Source: Bordetella parapertussis
GTDB lineage: Bacteria; Pseudomonadota; Gammaproteobacteria; Burkholderiales; Burkholderiaceae_C
Assembly: GCA_945878355.1 (NCBI GenBank)
Contig: CAMCTC010000186.1
Coordinates: forward strand, 1 to 6,320
Length of the DNA stretch: 6,320 nt
Direction of reading: 5' to 3'
The notes beneath the pieces were generated by a model. It did not search any database, was not told the DNA's origin, and worked only from the letters and a program-made list of their open reading frames with translations. The translations under genes and the position numbers were made by a program. This document shows positions 5,582 through 6,320 of the stretch, one piece after another. Each line of letters starts with the position of its first letter. Positions within the stretch are counted from its first letter, which is position 1.

Positions 5582-6320
5582 ATGAGCCTCGAAAATTCTT
5601 CAAAACCTGTTTTTACATCACGCCGCATGGAGCAGCAATTGCAGCGAATGCAGGGCGTCAAAATGGTACGGGCAGGCATTCCGGCGCGCGTTGTGGCTGA
5701 GCAATTCTCCGTGTCCGCGCGGGTTGTTTTTAAATGGGTCGCAGCGTTTTCCGAGGGTGGCCAAAATGCCCTGCTTGCCAAGGAAGGCGCCGGCCGACCG
5801 CCCAAAGTCACTGCTGAGCAACTGCAGTGGATCGCCGATACCGTGCGCGATCAAACCCCCGATCAACTTAGATTCGAGTTCGGCTTGTGGACGCTTCGCA
5901 TCATCGGCCAACTTATTGAACGCCAGTTCAACATGACGTTGAGCTTGCCGACGCTGGGCAAGGTGATGAAGCGGCTGGGCTTCACGCCCCAACGCCCGCT
6001 GTACCGCGCTTACGACCAGGACGCTAGCCTTGTGCAGCGTTGGCACACTGATGAGTTCCCAAGACTCCAGGCGCGCGCCAGGGCCCGGGGAGCATTGATC
6101 ATGCTCGCCGACGAAGCAGGGATGCGAAGCGACTACCACGCCGGCACCACTTGGGGTCCTAGAGGCCGCACCCCTGTGGTCCGTGCCACCGGCCAACGCG
6201 TGTCTGTGCAGATGCTGTCGGCCATCGGCACCAATGGCCAACTGCAGTTCATGATCCATGACGGGCGCGGCAACGCCGAAGTATTTTGCGGCTTCCTCAG
6301 GCAGTTGATGCTCGGCGCAA
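5582..6320 (+). CDS. IS630-family transposase, N-terminal part (3' end beyond window)
   Basis: An open frame from ATG 5582 to the window edge encodes 246 residues with no stop. Residues about 20-60 form a helix-turn-helix typical of IS630 transposases (VKMVRAGIPARVVAEQF, then VFKWVAAFSEGGQNALLAKEG). GRPPKVTAEQLQWI at 71-84 and a second DNA-binding segment (FEFGLWTLRIIGQLIERQF, about 98-116) follow. The start of the DDE catalytic domain is LADEAGMRSDYHAGTTWGP at 175-193, with D177 as the probable first catalytic Asp. The other two acidic residues lie outside the window. The frame is intact as far as visible, so the element may be active. The protein could also start at the internal ATG 5627 (residue 16), but 5582 fits the promoter. 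Confidence 0.9.
   Translation, partial: MSLENSSKPVFTSRRMEQQLQRMQGVKMVRAGIPARVVAEQFSVSARVVFKWVAAFSEGGQNALLAKEGAGRPPKVTAEQLQWIADTVRDQTPDQLRFEFGLWTLRIIGQLIERQFNMTLSLPTLGKVMKRLGFTPQRPLYRAYDQDASLVQRWHTDEFPRLQARARARGALIMLADEAGMRSDYHAGTTWGPRGRTPVVRATGQRVSVQMLSAIGTNGQLQFMIHDGRGNAEVFCGFLRQLMLGA

Larger units (their letters stand above)
5540..6320 (+). mobile_element. Left part of an IS630-family insertion sequence
   Basis: The element is recognised from its transposase. Its left end must lie shortly before 5582, probably between the last codons of the glycosyltransferase gene and the transposase promoter, so the start given is approximate. IS630 elements insert at TA dinucleotides; several TA steps lie in 5525-5570, and no unique boundary or terminal repeat could be set because the right end is outside the window. 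It sits at the edge of the polysaccharide genes and is read in the same direction. Confidence 0.65.

Noticed and set aside
5618..6259. Long - strand ORF (213 residues) opposite the transposase
   Set aside because: It is the mirror of a clear IS630 transposase frame, has no recognisable domain, and arises from GC-rich codon bias.
1..6320. CRISPR array, tRNA, rRNA or riboswitch
   Set aside because: No regularly spaced direct repeats, cloverleaf-like segments or known aptamer cores were seen on either strand by eye.

Overview
The window reads as part of a surface-polysaccharide or glycoconjugate locus of a beta-proteobacterium. A Burkholderiales/Comamonadaceae-like source is the best guess. It rests on the GC-rich codon use, the style of the TPR-glycosyltransferase, the MurJ-like flippase and the IS630 transposase, and on the weak Shine-Dalgarno signals; no rRNA or other phylogenetic marker is present. 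All recognisable genes lie on the + strand.

Layout, left to right. (1) Positions 1-189 are the C-terminal end of a CapD/WbpM-type nucleotide-sugar dehydratase/epimerase, cut by the window edge. (2) It runs almost without a gap into a two-gene MNT/HEPN module: a minimal nucleotidyltransferase of MntA type (about 212-499) and a HepT-like protein (496-954), joined by an ATGA overlap. (3) A 207-bp gap follows, then a TPR protein with a C-terminal GT9/heptosyltransferase-like domain (1168-2694). (4) An AT-rich 239-bp gap carries a perfect 12-bp palindrome. (5) Next are a divergent MurJ/MviN-family membrane flippase (2934-4472) and, 74 bp on, a GtrB/ArnC-type family 2 glycosyltransferase with two C-terminal membrane helices (4547-5539). 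(6) The right end is the start of an IS630-family transposase (5582 to beyond the window), placed 42 bp after the glycosyltransferase, with a good sigma70-like promoter in between.

A coherent reading, partly inferred: the dehydratase makes a modified nucleotide sugar. The GtrB-like enzyme loads a sugar onto undecaprenyl phosphate. The MurJ-like protein moves a lipid-linked sugar or oligosaccharide across the inner membrane. The TPR-glycosyltransferase may transfer sugar to a glycan or a protein. The MNT/HEPN pair and the IS element look like mobile accessory cargo dropped into this locus.

Two points deserve attention. The HepT-like protein has His (H107) where the HEPN Rx4HxY motif needs its catalytic Arg. 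The MurJ-like protein keeps the N-terminal Arg pair of MurJ but appears to lack the Arg equivalent to E. coli R52 and has Lys at the R270 position. This suggests a specialised paralogue that flips something other than lipid II.
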